From NCBI GenBank assembly GCA_036522155.1, contig DATDGI010000027.1, forward strand, positions 1 through 23,428: a DNA stretch of 23,428 nt, written 5' to 3'. The notes under the pieces were generated by a model. It was not told where the DNA came from, did no database searches, and saw only the letters and a list, made by a program, of their open reading frames with translations. A program made the position numbers and the translations under genes. This stretch comes from UBA9676 sp036522155. Lineage in GTDB: Bacteria > Actinomycetota > Actinomycetes > Streptosporangiales > Streptosporangiaceae. Of this stretch, positions 1-7,179 are shown one piece after another. Position 1 is the stretch's first letter. Each line of letters starts with the position of its first letter.

Positions 1-75
1 GTCCCCGCTGACCGATGGGACATCGACCAGATCAGCGGTGAGCGCCGCGGCGTCACGGGAGAGATCAAGGTCCAC
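1..75 (-). CDS. dapE: Succinyl-diaminopimelate desuccinylase DapE, N-terminal fragment cut by the window edge
   Basis: Read on the minus strand from a GTG at 75, the first 25 codons include AALTADLVDVPSVSGD, which resembles the conserved start of actinobacterial DapE, a zinc peptidase of the M20 family. The family hydrolyses N-succinyl-LL-2,6-diaminopimelate to LL-diaminopimelate and succinate in the lysine and peptidoglycan precursor pathway in the cytoplasm. An in-frame TAG at 85-87 leaves the GTG at 75 as the only reasonable start. There is no good ribosome binding site; a TAGGCT hexamer ends six bases before the GTG, which suggests a leaderless mRNA. The metal-binding residues lie outside the window. 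It is divergent from arcA. Another M20 peptidase is possible, but the VDVPSVSGD block favours DapE. Confidence 0.75.
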   Translation of the reverse strand, partial: MDLDLSRDAAALTADLVDVPSVSGD

Positions 76-81
76 TCCCGC

Positions 82-87
82 AGCCTA
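82..87 (-). promoter_or_regulatory. Probable -10 element of dapE (leaderless)
   Basis: TAGGCT on the minus strand fits the TANNNT pattern of actinobacterial -10 boxes. It is followed by six bases and then the GTG start of dapE, so transcription would begin at or next to the start codon. No convincing -35 box was seen. The same spacing recurs at three other genes in the window. Confidence 0.4.
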
Positions 88-207
88 GCGACCCGCCTGC
101 CCCAGCACCGGCCGCGGCCCCGGCCCGCCGGGCCGCCCCACCACCGGCCACCTGGCCGCCGGTCATGAGATAACTGACAGGCAGCATCCACACGAAACGG
201 GGGTGCC

Positions 208-1425
208 ATGTTCGGAGTGGCGTCAGAGGTCGGCCGCCTGCGGCAGGTGGTCCTGCACCGGCCCGGCCTGGAACTCAAGCGGCTGACCCCCGACAACGCC
301 GCCGACCTGCTGTTCGACGATCTGCTCTGGGTGGCGCAGGCGCAAGCCGAGCACGACACCTTCGCCGGCGTGCTCCGCTCCCGCGGCGTGGTCGTCCACT
401 ACTACGGGGACCTGCTGGCGCAGACCCTGGCCATCCCCGAGGCGCGCGACTACATCCTGGGCCGGGTCTTCGACCCGCGCTGGCACGGGCCACTGGCCGC
501 CGATACGCTGCGGGCCGCGATGGACGGGCTCCCGCCGGACCGGCTGGCCACGTTCCTGGCCGGCGGGATCACCAAACGCGAGATCGCCGAACTCGGCCCG
601 GAGCCGAAGAGCATCGCTTTCCACTCGCTCGACCCGGACGGCTTCGTGCTCACGCCGCTGCCCAACCTGCTCTACCAGCGCGACACCTCGTCCTGGATCT
701 ACGGCGGGGTGACGATCAACGCGATGCGGCGGGCGGCCCGGATCCGGGAGACGGTCACCGACGAGGCCATCTACCGCTGGCACCCGATGTTCGCCGGCAC
801 CAGTTTCGAGGTCTGGTATCACGGCGAGGACGCCGCCCCGGCCACCATCGAGGGCGGCGACATCCTGGTGCTCGGCCACGAGGCGGTGCTGGTCGGGATG
901 AGTGAGCGGACCACCCCGCAGGCGGTCGAGGTGCTCGCGCACCGGCTGTTCGCGGCCGGCGCCGCCCGCTGCCTGGTAGCCATCGACATGCCCAAGACCC
1001 GCGCGTTCATGCACCTGGACACGCTGCTGACCATGGCGGACTACGGCGTGTTCAGCAAGTACGCGGGGATGGGAATGCTGCCCTCGTACACGGTCGAGCC
1101 GGGCGCCAGCGCGCAGGAACTGAAGGTCACCGACCACCCGCCGGAGGACATGCACCGGGCGCTGGCGGCCGCGCTCGGGCTGCCCGCGATCACCGTCCTC
1201 ACCGCCGTCCAGGACGTCCATTCCGCGCAGCGGGAGCAGTGGGACGACGGCTGCAACGTGCTCGCGGTCGAGCCGGGCGTGGTCATCGCGTACGAGCGGA
1301 ACGTGACCACCAACAGCTACCTGCGGGACCACGGCATCGAGGTGATGACCGTCCCCGGCGGTGAGCTCGGCCGCGGCCGGGGCGGCCCGCGCTGCATGAG
1401 CTGCCCGATCGAGCGCGACGCCTGA
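208..1425 (+). CDS. arcA: Arginine deiminase
   Basis: The 405-residue protein has the size and motifs of arginine deiminase, which converts L-arginine and water to L-citrulline and ammonia in the cytoplasm. The guanidine-binding and catalytic set is present: Asp159 in QRDTSSWIY, Glu215 in EGGDIL, His269 and Asp271 in FMHLDTL, and the nucleophile Cys396 in GGPRCMSCP near the C-terminus. These match the established positions of Pseudomonas ADI (D166, E224, H278, D280, C406). The ATG at 208 follows a G-rich stretch (ACGGGGGTGCC) that can serve as a ribosome binding site. Carbamoyltransferase and carbamate kinase genes are not adjacent, so a full ATP-yielding ADI operon is not seen here. The next gene lies 66 bases downstream on the same strand. 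Confidence 0.95.
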   Translation: MFGVASEVGRLRQVVLHRPGLELKRLTPDNAADLLFDDLLWVAQAQAEHDTFAGVLRSRGVVVHYYGDLLAQTLAIPEARDYILGRVFDPRWHGPLAADTLRAAMDGLPPDRLATFLAGGITKREIAELGPEPKSIAFHSLDPDGFVLTPLPNLLYQRDTSSWIYGGVTINAMRRAARIRETVTDEAIYRWHPMFAGTSFEVWYHGEDAAPATIEGGDILVLGHEAVLVGMSERTTPQAVEVLAHRLFAAGAARCLVAIDMPKTRAFMHLDTLLTMADYGVFSKYAGMGMLPSYTVEPGASAQELKVTDHPPEDMHRALAAALGLPAITVLTAVQDVHSAQREQWDDGCNVLAVEPGVVIAYERNVTTNSYLRDHGIEVMTVPGGELGRGRGGPRCMSCPIERDA

Positions 1426-1440
1426 CCCGGCCGGCCAGCG

Positions 1441-1470
1441 GCCCGGGCGGGCGTTTGCGGCCCGCCGGGC
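1441..1470 (+). terminator. GC-rich hairpin between arcA and the aminotransferase gene
   Basis: The arms GCCCGGGCGGGC (1441-1452) and GCCCGCCGGGC (1460-1470) pair over 11 base pairs with one bulged G, around a seven-base loop. It starts 16 bases after the arcA stop. There is no T run, so it would be a U-less actinobacterial-style terminator or an mRNA processing or stability hairpin. It ends 9 bases before the first possible ATG of the next gene. Confidence 0.4.
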
Positions 1471-1491
1471 CTGCCGGGCATGCTGGCCAGC

Positions 1492-2751
1492 ATGGCCGTG
1501 ACCGTGCCCATGTCGGCGACCCTGGCCGCGAACGAGCTGATGGCGCGCAAGCGGGCGGCGGGCGAACCCGTGCTTCCGCTGGGCTTCGGCGAGGCCGGGC
1601 TGCCGCCGCACCCGATGCTGCGGGCCGCGCTGGCCGATGCGGCCGGCCTCGGCGGCTACGGCCCGGTGGCCGGGCTGCCGATGCTGCGCGCGGCGGCCGC
1701 GGGCTACTGGGCCCGGCGCGGCCTGCCGACCACCGCTGGCCAGGTGGTCTGCGGGCCGGGCAGCAAGCCGCTGCTCTTCGGCCTGCTGCTGGCGGTCGGG
1801 GCGGACGTGGCCGTGCCTTGCCCGAGCTGGGTCAGTTACGCGGCGCAGGCCGCGCTGAGCGGCACCCGGCCGCACTTCATCGCGGCCCCGGCCGGCGAGG
1901 GCGGCATCTGCGACCCGGCCCGGCTGGCCGAAGCGGTCATCGAGGCCCGTGCGGCCGGCCGCCGGATCGGTGCGGTGATCGTGACCCTGCCCGACAACCC
2001 GACCGGGCGGCTGGCCAGCCCGGCCACGGTGCGCGCGCTGGCCGAGGTGGCGGCCGCGCACGACCTGGTGATCATCTCCGACGAGATCTACCGCGACCTG
2101 CTGTTCCGGCCCGCCCCGGCGGTGGCGGGCCCGGCCGATTTCGCCCCCGACCGGACCGTGGTCACCACCGGGCTGAGCAAGAACCTGGCTCTCGGGGGCT
2201 GGCGGGTGGGCGTGGCCAGGCTCCCGGACGGCCCGCTCGGCTGCGGGCTGCGGGACCGGCTGGTCGGCATCGGCAGCGAGATCTGGTCGGCCGCCGCCGG
2301 CCCGGTACAGGCGGCCGCCGCCCTCGCCTTCGGCGAACCCCCCGAGCTTGCCGAACGGATAGCTCACAGCCGGTCCCTGCACCAGGCGGTCTGCCGGGCC
2401 GTGGCGGGCCGGTTGGCCGCTGCCGGGCTGGCCGTGCCCGAGCCGCAGGCCGCGTTCTATCTGTATCCGGATTTCGCCCCGTGGGCTGACCACCTGGCCC
2501 GGCGCGGGGTGACCACCGGCGCCGGCCTGGCCAGCCATCTGCTGGCCGGGTACGCGATGGCCGTGCTGCCGGCCAGCGCGTTCGGCGAGGAGGCGGGCGC
2601 GCTGCGGACCCGGATCGCCACCGCTCTGCTCTACGGCGACACCGAGGACCAGCGCGAGCAGGCCCTCGCCTGCGCAGATCCGGTCAGCCTGCCGTGGATA
2701 GCGGCCTCGCTGGGCCGGCTCGACGAGATCCTGGCCGACCTGGCGCCCTAA
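1492..2751 (+). CDS. PLP-dependent class I/II aminotransferase
   Basis: This is a fold-type I aminotransferase of the aspartate aminotransferase superfamily. It has the NPTG motif (in LPDNPTG), the cofactor-binding Asp and Tyr in SDEIYRDLLF, the Schiff-base lysine Lys230 in GLSKNLALGGWRVG, and a C-terminal small domain. It probably transfers an amino group between an amino acid and a 2-oxo acid in the cytoplasm; the substrate cannot be read from the sequence. In-frame ATGs occur at 1480, 1492 and 1510, none with a clear ribosome binding site. I chose 1492 because a CATGCT hexamer ends seven bases upstream and homologues usually start close to the MSATLAANE segment. The gene ends three bases before the convergent SGNH hydrolase stop, leaving no room for a terminator. 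A link to arginine or diaminopimelate metabolism is only suggested by proximity. Confidence 0.85.
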   Translation: MAVTVPMSATLAANELMARKRAAGEPVLPLGFGEAGLPPHPMLRAALADAAGLGGYGPVAGLPMLRAAAAGYWARRGLPTTAGQVVCGPGSKPLLFGLLLAVGADVAVPCPSWVSYAAQAALSGTRPHFIAAPAGEGGICDPARLAEAVIEARAAGRRIGAVIVTLPDNPTGRLASPATVRALAEVAAAHDLVIISDEIYRDLLFRPAPAVAGPADFAPDRTVVTTGLSKNLALGGWRVGVARLPDGPLGCGLRDRLVGIGSEIWSAAAGPVQAAAALAFGEPPELAERIAHSRSLHQAVCRAVAGRLAAAGLAVPEPQAAFYLYPDFAPWADHLARRGVTTGAGLASHLLAGYAMAVLPASAFGEEAGALRTRIATALLYGDTEDQREQALACADPVSLPWIAASLGRLDEILADLAP

Positions 2752-2754
2752 CGG

Positions 2755-3549
2755 TTACATCGGCAGCAATTCGGGGCGCTTCGGGTCGACCCCGTCGCCC
2801 GCCGAGACCCCACGCACCCGCCGCGCCACCCACGGCGCCGCGTGCACCCGCGCCCAGCGCATGTCCATCCGCCGGGCCGCGAGCCACGCGGTGGCCTGCG
2901 ACGACGCGATCCCGCCGGCCGCCGGCCACGGTTCCCGCCAGTCCTCGGCGACCGGGACGCTGAGCACCTCGCACGCCCGCAGCGCCACCCGCCGGTGCGC
3001 GTCCGGGGTCAGGTGCAGCCGGTCGGCGCTCCAGGCGCGCGGATCCCGCAGCACGTCCATCGACCACAGGTCGACGACGTAGCAGTGGTGCCGGTCGGCG
3101 ATCGCGCGCAGGTGCATGTTGAACGCGGCCACCTTGCCGCGGATCAGCCGCAGTACCGGGAACCGCGGGTCGAAACCGGTGAACATGAGCACCGGGCAGC
3201 CCGCCATCAGCAGGGTGCGGACCACCTCGTCGAAGGCTTCCGCGAGCGCGTCCGGGTCGGCCCGCGGCCGCAGCATGTCGTTGCCGCCCGCGGCCAGGCT
3301 GACCAGATCGGGACCCATGGCGATGGCCTGCGGCACCTGCTCCTGCGCCACTTCGGCCAGCTTCTTGCCCCGCACCGCGAGGTTGGCGTACCGCAGGTCC
3401 GGCCGCTGCCCGGCCAGCATCTCGGCGAACCGGTCCGCCCAGCCCCGGTATCCCCGCTGGTCGGCGCGTGGATCGTCCAGCCCCTCGGTGAAGCTGTCCC
3501 CCAGCGCGACAAAGGAGCCGACATCCCCTCCCACCTCGCCTGCCTCCAT
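2755..3549 (-). CDS. SGNH/GDSL-family hydrolase
   Basis: The 264-residue protein has the four SGNH blocks: GDSFTEG with nucleophile Ser19 (block I), Gly61 in NLAVRGKKL (block II), GGND at 88-91 (block III), and Asp176-x-x-His179 in SADRLHLTPDAH (block V). These enzymes are Ser-His-Asp esterases or lipases. No signal peptide is visible, so it is probably cytoplasmic. The frame stays open far upstream, but homology begins only near the ATG at 3549, which is preceded by CGGAGAGGAA. About 70 C-terminal residues after block V are rich in Trp, Arg and Ala and are not recognisable. It is divergent from the PQQ lipoprotein. A role in removing acyl groups from the nearby polysaccharide is possible but unsupported. 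Confidence 0.85.
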   Translation of the reverse strand: MEAGEVGGDVGSFVALGDSFTEGLDDPRADQRGYRGWADRFAEMLAGQRPDLRYANLAVRGKKLAEVAQEQVPQAIAMGPDLVSLAAGGNDMLRPRADPDALAEAFDEVVRTLLMAGCPVLMFTGFDPRFPVLRLIRGKVAAFNMHLRAIADRHHCYVVDLWSMDVLRDPRAWSADRLHLTPDAHRRVALRACEVLSVPVAEDWREPWPAAGGIASSQATAWLAARRMDMRWARVHAAPWVARRVRGVSAGDGVDPKRPELLPM

Positions 3550-3654
3550 TTCCTCTCCGTTTTCCCCCGTGCTATGAGATGCCTCTTTCCCCACCCGGCA
3601 CCCGGCTAAGCCCGCGGTGTGTGACCTGCGTAAATGGATGCTACGGCGGAGTCG

Positions 3655-3690
3655 ACGCGCGGCCTGTCCCTGGCTGGCTGGGCCGCGCGT
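3655..3690. promoter_or_regulatory. Perfect 10-bp inverted repeat upstream of the lipoprotein gene
   Basis: ACGCGCGGCC (3655-3664) and GGCCGCGCGT (3681-3690) are exact reverse complements separated by 16 bases. The element lies in the divergent gap between the SGNH hydrolase and the lipoprotein gene and ends 15 bases before the proposed -10 box. It could be an operator for a dimeric repressor or a transcript hairpin. GC-rich DNA gives such repeats by chance fairly often. Confidence 0.35.
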
Positions 3691-3705
3691 GGCCAGGCGG
3701 TCCGG

Positions 3706-3711
3706 CAGACT
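3706..3711 (+). promoter_or_regulatory. Probable -10 element of the PQQ lipoprotein gene (leaderless)
   Basis: CAGACT is followed by exactly six bases and then the ATG at 3718. The stretch GCAGACTTGGCCCATG matches the sequence at the start of the HAD gene (22158-22173) in 15 of 16 bases. There is no ribosome binding site, which supports leaderless transcription from this start. Confidence 0.45.
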
Positions 3712-3717
3712 TGGCCC

Positions 3718-5118
3718 ATGTGTCTCTCCCGGCCCGCCGTGGTACTGCTGGCCCTGGCGGCCACCGGCTGTGCCAGCAGCGGTGCGGCGGCCTCGTCCCC
3801 CGCTGCGTCTGTCACCCCAGCGGCCAGCACCGCCTCGCCCACCGGCAGCGCCCCGGCCACCACGCCGGCCGCCTGGAACTGGCCGAACTACCACCGCGAC
3901 CCGGCCCACACCGGGTACGCCCCCGGTACCCCGCCGGCCGGGCTGCTGGCCATCGCCTGGAAACGGCGGCTCAACGGGGCGGTCTACGGCCAGCCGCTGG
4001 CCGTGGGCGGGCTGGTCATCGCGGCCACCGAGGGCGACTCGGTGTACGGGCTGGACCGGGCCACCGGCCAGGTGCGCTGGCACGTCCACGTCGGCACGCC
4101 GGTGCCGCTCTCGGCCCTGCCCTGCGGGGACATCAACCCGCTCGGGATCACCGGCACCCCGGTCTACGACCCGGCCAACGGGCTCGTCTACGCGGTCGCC
4201 GAAACGACCGGCTACCACCACGTGCTGGTGGCGGTGAACGCGATGTCGGGGCAGGTCGCGTTCCGCCGGGACATCCCCACCCCGGACGGCCAGCCCATGG
4301 CCGACCAGCAGCGGGGCGCGCTGGCCCTGGACGGCGGCCGGGTCTACATCGCGTTCGGCGGGTTGGCCGGGGACTGCGGGCCGTACCGCGGCTCGGTGGT
4401 CGGCGTGCCCGTCTCCGGCCACGGGCCGCTGATCTCGTACGTGGTGCCCACCGCGCGGGAGGGCGGGATCTGGACGCCCGGAGGGCCGGTCACCGGTCCC
4501 GGCGGCACCCTCTACGTCGGGGTCGGCAACGGGGCGGCGACCAGCGGTGCCTACGACGGCGGCGACTCGGTGACCGCCCTGTCGCTGACCCTGCAAGAGG
4601 CCGGGATCTTCGCCCCGGTCACCTGGCCGGAGGACAACGCCGGCGACCTGGACCTGGGGTCGCTGTCGCCAGTGCTGCTGCCCAGCGGCCTGGTGCTCTC
4701 GGTCGGCAAGCGGGGGACCGGGTTCCTGCTCAACGGCAAGCACCTGGGCGGGGTCGGCGGCCAGCTGGCCACGGCGCCCATCTGCCACGCCTACGGCGGG
4801 GGGGCCGTGAGCGGCACGATCGCCTACGTCCCCTGCTCGGACGGTGGCCTGGCCGCCGTGGACACGGCCGGCCAGCGGCTGCGTATCCGCTGGCGCGGGC
4901 CGGCCACGGCGGCCGGCTCACCGGTGCTCGGCGGCGGCGCGGTCTGGGTCGCCGACCTGGGCGCGGGCGTCCTGTATCAGCTCAGCCCGGCCACCGGCCA
5001 GGTCCGGCAGCAGATCAGCCTCGGTTTGCCGCTGCCCCACTTCGCCTCGCCGTCGCTGTCTGGCCCGCTGGTGCTGATCGGCACCATGCAGGGCGTGGTC
5101 GCGGTCCGCGGAGCGTAG
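3718..5118 (+). CDS. PQQ-like beta-propeller lipoprotein
   Basis: From the ATG at 3718 the 466-residue protein begins with a short lipoprotein signal (Arg, then AVVLLALAATGC); Cys17 would be lipidated and the protein anchored outside the membrane. A Ser/Ala/Thr/Pro-rich tether follows. The rest contains repeated propeller blades with PQQ-type motifs: VYGLDRATGQVRWHV, LVAVNAMSGQVAFRR, LAAVDTAGQRLRIRW and LYQLSPATGQVRQQI. It resembles PQQ-binding-like repeat proteins, but the sequence does not show that it binds PQQ, and a scaffold role is equally likely. An ATG at 3634 is in frame but would bury the signal peptide, so 3718 is preferred. The gene ends 16 bases from the convergent LCP-like gene. 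It may interact with wall or polysaccharide, but that is inference. Confidence 0.8.
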   Translation: MCLSRPAVVLLALAATGCASSGAAASSPAASVTPAASTASPTGSAPATTPAAWNWPNYHRDPAHTGYAPGTPPAGLLAIAWKRRLNGAVYGQPLAVGGLVIAATEGDSVYGLDRATGQVRWHVHVGTPVPLSALPCGDINPLGITGTPVYDPANGLVYAVAETTGYHHVLVAVNAMSGQVAFRRDIPTPDGQPMADQQRGALALDGGRVYIAFGGLAGDCGPYRGSVVGVPVSGHGPLISYVVPTAREGGIWTPGGPVTGPGGTLYVGVGNGAATSGAYDGGDSVTALSLTLQEAGIFAPVTWPEDNAGDLDLGSLSPVLLPSGLVLSVGKRGTGFLLNGKHLGGVGGQLATAPICHAYGGGAVSGTIAYVPCSDGGLAAVDTAGQRLRIRWRGPATAAGSPVLGGGAVWVADLGAGVLYQLSPATGQVRQQISLGLPLPHFASPSLSGPLVLIGTMQGVVAVRGA

Positions 5119-5134
5119 GCGGCGGGCCCGGAGG

Positions 5135-6121
5135 TCAGGGGACGGCCGCCGGAGTCACCGCGGACGGGTACTTGCTCGCGAACGTCCCCAGCGAGCCCTG
5201 CCGGATGGCCGTCCACAGCTGCTGACTGGTGCCAGGGACGAGGAAGACCCGGCCGCCGGTCGTGTTGTACGGCGCGCCGACGAAGGTCGCCGCGCTGCCG
5301 CTCAGCCCGCCGAGCGCCTTCGCCAGCTCCGCCAGCTGGGAATTGGTGAAGTTGCTGTCCACGGTCAGCATGGCGGTGAGCGCGTTGAGCACGCCGAATA
5401 CGGTGGTCGGGTTGGTCAGCAGGTGATTGTTCGCGATCTTGGCCAGGACCGCGCGGATGAGGTCCTGCTGGCGCAGGACCCGCCCTTCCTCGGTCAGGGC
5501 GGGGTTCCCGGCGTAGGCCAGAGCCCCGGCACCGTCGAGATGGATGGTGCCGCCGGAGGTCTGGACGTCCACCCCGCCGATAGTGTCGATCACGTTCGCG
5601 ACGTGCGGGAAGTCAATCCTCGCGTAGTGCTGCAGTGGGACGCTGGTCAGCTGCTCGACCGTCTGGACGAGCAGCGACGGCCCCCCGAATACCAGCGCGT
5701 TCTGGAGCTCCGTCTGGCCATGGCCGGGTACACCCACCATGGCCAGCGGGTGGATCGAGACCACGCCACCGGCCTTCTGGCCCGCGTTGATGTGCAGAAT
5801 CATGATCAGGCCGCTGGGTGTCCCGTTGCTGCCGGGCGCCCCTTCCTGGCCGGTGATCAGCACGTTCATGGGCGCTGATCCGCCGGCCGGGGCGGCGGCC
5901 GCGTCCAGCCGGGCCACGTGAATCCGCTTGACGTTGCTCGCCAGGTGGTTGACGGCCAGGAACCCGGCCGCGACCAGCACGCCGGCCAGGGCCAGCAGCG
6001 AGGCGAGCGAGAAAACGGCTACCCGCCGCCAGCGGTGCTTCCTGCCGCCTGCGCGGCTTTCACCAGGTCCGGCGTGTGCTCCGGGCTCGGCCGCCGCCAC
6101 CAGTGCGTGCTGCTCCGGCAT
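5135..6121 (-). CDS. LytR-CpsA-Psr (LCP) fold protein with altered catalytic motifs
   Basis: The 328-residue protein has a basic N-terminal stretch, one transmembrane segment (about residues 34-57) and an extracytoplasmic LCP domain. LCP enzymes move polyprenyl-pyrophosphate-linked glycopolymers onto peptidoglycan. Fold landmarks remain: NVLITG, NALVFGGP, HYARIDF, VIDTIGGVDV, LDGAGALAY and GRVLRQQ. The charged motifs do not: the usual RSDT reads PSGLI, the PRDT motif reads HPLAM, and the YxRxR motif reads YAGNP. These residues bind magnesium and pyrophosphate in characterised members, so transferase activity is doubtful. The ATG at 6121 is preceded by AAGGGGGG with suitable spacing, and an in-frame ATG at 6154 has no such site. 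The phosphatase gene lies upstream on the same strand, 130 bases away. Confidence 0.8.
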   Translation of the reverse strand: MPEQHALVAAAEPGAHAGPGESRAGGRKHRWRRVAVFSLASLLALAGVLVAAGFLAVNHLASNVKRIHVARLDAAAAPAGGSAPMNVLITGQEGAPGSNGTPSGLIMILHINAGQKAGGVVSIHPLAMVGVPGHGQTELQNALVFGGPSLLVQTVEQLTSVPLQHYARIDFPHVANVIDTIGGVDVQTSGGTIHLDGAGALAYAGNPALTEEGRVLRQQDLIRAVLAKIANNHLLTNPTTVFGVLNALTAMLTVDSNFTNSQLAELAKALGGLSGSAATFVGAPYNTTGGRVFLVPGTSQQLWTAIRQGSLGTFASKYPSAVTPAAVP

Positions 6122-6234
6122 GTGTTCCCCCCTTGCCCAGCGCGTCAGCCGCACACCACGGTCGGCTCACCGTGCGCGAGCTTGCCGCCACAGGCACGGC
6201 GACGCTGCCCCCTAGGAACTCAGGCTACGGAGCG

Positions 6235-6262
6235 TATCTACCCAACTATTATCAGTAATCAA
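6235..6262 (-). promoter_or_regulatory. Possible promoter for the LCP-like gene
   Basis: On the minus strand TTGATT (6257-6262) and TAGATA (6235-6240) are spaced 16 bases apart, in an unusually AT-rich patch overlapping the 3' end of the phosphatase gene. A start about 7 bases downstream would give a leader of roughly 105 bases before the ATG at 6121. The match to consensus is partial. Confidence 0.3.
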
Positions 6263-6836
6263 CTTCCGGGGGCATATTTCCTGACTGGAGACCTCCCCAG
6301 CCGAGCCTGGCCAGCCGGGCGGTCAGCTGGCCGAGGTCAGCGGCCGCCGCCGCGTAGGCGGGCGGCGGCCCGCCCGTCGGGTCGGCCACGTCATCGGCAG
6401 CGGAGTCACCGAGCAGGGCCGACCGGCTCCGGCCCTGCTGGACTCGGGACAGCCAGTCCGCGACGGGCTCGGCGGCCGCGCGCGGCCCCACCAGCTCACC
6501 CCGGCGCACAAGTTCCTTGAGGGTGAAGCAGCGAGGCCAGGCCTCAGGCACCTCCGCCACCGCGAGCCGGACATGCTCCCGCGCCAGGCCGAGGACCAGG
6601 CCGGCCATGGCCAGGTCGGCCCCGCTCACCACCCGGCTCCGGTGCGCGGCCACGTCACATCCGCGGCCGGCCATCGCGGCTATGACCTCGGGCGGCGGCG
6701 GCTCACCGGAATGGAGGAATCCGGCTGAATTCACCACGGCCTGCGCCCTCAGTCCCGCCAGGCGCCGAGCCAGGAAGGCCGCGGCCATGACGGAGCGGCA
6801 GATATTAGCGGTACACAGCACCAGGATGGCTGTCAT
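6252..6836 (-). CDS. Low-molecular-weight protein tyrosine phosphatase
   Basis: The 194-residue protein begins with a beta strand leading straight into the phosphate loop CTANICRS: nucleophile Cys8 and Arg14 fit the C(X)5R(S/T) signature. A late DP pair (Asp152-Pro153 in DVADPTGG) supplies the general acid typical of the family. It would remove phosphate from tyrosines in the cytoplasm; the likely substrate is the BY-kinase encoded divergently next door, as in Wzb/Wzc pairs. The protein is somewhat longer than the usual 150 or so residues. I start at the ATG at 6836 because the P-loop normally lies 7-12 residues from the N-terminus. The frame extends to an ATG at 6920, but those 28 residues do not look like the family. 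No strong ribosome binding site precedes 6836. Confidence 0.88.
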   Translation of the reverse strand: MTAILVLCTANICRSVMAAAFLARRLAGLRAQAVVNSAGFLHSGEPPPPEVIAAMAGRGCDVAAHRSRVVSGADLAMAGLVLGLAREHVRLAVAEVPEAWPRCFTLKELVRRGELVGPRAAAEPVADWLSRVQQGRSRSALLGDSAADDVADPTGGPPPAYAAAAADLGQLTARLARLGWGGLQSGNMPPEVDY

Positions 6837-7005
6837 CGGTTCAGATGGCCTATATACCGCAGATACGGGCGAATCCCCAGGAGCCGCCAGAGAACCACCC
6901 GGATCATAAGAGAATGCCATATCCCGAATTCACCCGGGCTTTTGCCAGGAACTCGTCATAGATCCTCACCGTGAGCCGGACTGTGATTATCCCTGCTGGC
7001 CAGGG

Positions 7006-7017
7006 TAGACTTATATT
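7006..7017 (+). promoter_or_regulatory. Probable -10 region for the BY-kinase gene
   Basis: Two overlapping candidate -10 boxes, TAGACT (7006-7011) and TATATT (7012-7017), lie in an AT-rich patch. No good -35 box is visible upstream. Transcription from here would leave a leader of about 155 bases. Confidence 0.35.
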
Positions 7018-7063
7018 TCGTGTGGAGCGTGCGGCACTTATGGCGCCCGGTGGGTACTCCCTG

Positions 7064-7079
7064 AACCTGCCCCCAGGTT
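7064..7079 (+). other. Hairpin in the leader of the BY-kinase gene
   Basis: AACCTG (7064-7069), a CCCC loop and CAGGTT (7074-7079) form a perfect six-base-pair stem. Flanking GGGTA (7052-7056) and TACCC (7079-7083) could form a competing pairing that shares the downstream arm. There is no following T run. A regulatory leader is possible. Confidence 0.3.
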
Positions 7080-7179
7080 ACCCGGTTAGCGGCGGCGGCT
7101 TTTCAATGCCAGCCCACGCATTCTTGTCTGGGTCGGACCGGAAACACAGTCGATGGCGTTTAGTGACTGGAGATCCCGC

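Larger units (their letters stand above)
6837..7179. other. 343-base divergent intergenic region, more AT-rich than its surroundings
   Basis: No gene is supported here, apart from a possible 28-codon upstream extension of the phosphatase. The region separates the phosphatase (minus) from the BY-kinase (plus). It contains TATATA on the minus strand 14 bases before the phosphatase ATG, TAGACT and TATATT hexamers on the plus strand near 7006-7017, and a leader of about 155 bases with at least one hairpin before the kinase. Confidence 0.6.

Noticed and set aside
1..168. Plus-strand open frame ending in TGA at 166-168, possibly the tail of an upstream gene
   Set aside because: The minus strand gives a clear DapE-like N-terminus over 1-75 with a fitting start, and the plus-strand reading is Arg/Pro-rich and unlike any family.
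1426..1479. Rho-independent terminator with T run after arcA
   Set aside because: The hairpin is strong but no T run follows, so I list it only as a low-confidence terminator-like hairpin.
223..2538. 771-codon minus-strand open frame
   Set aside because: It is antisense to arginine deiminase and the aminotransferase and encodes His/Arg/Gly-rich sequence with no domain; a by-product of high GC.
3550..4788. N-terminal extension of the SGNH hydrolase frame to 4788
   Set aside because: The extra 413 codons are antisense to the lipoprotein and low-complexity; the SGNH domain begins right after the ATG at 3549, which has its own ribosome binding site.
3579..5225. 548-codon plus-strand frame over the lipoprotein
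   Set aside because: It is a frame-shifted shadow of the lipoprotein gene with an Arg/Gly/Pro-rich product and no motifs.
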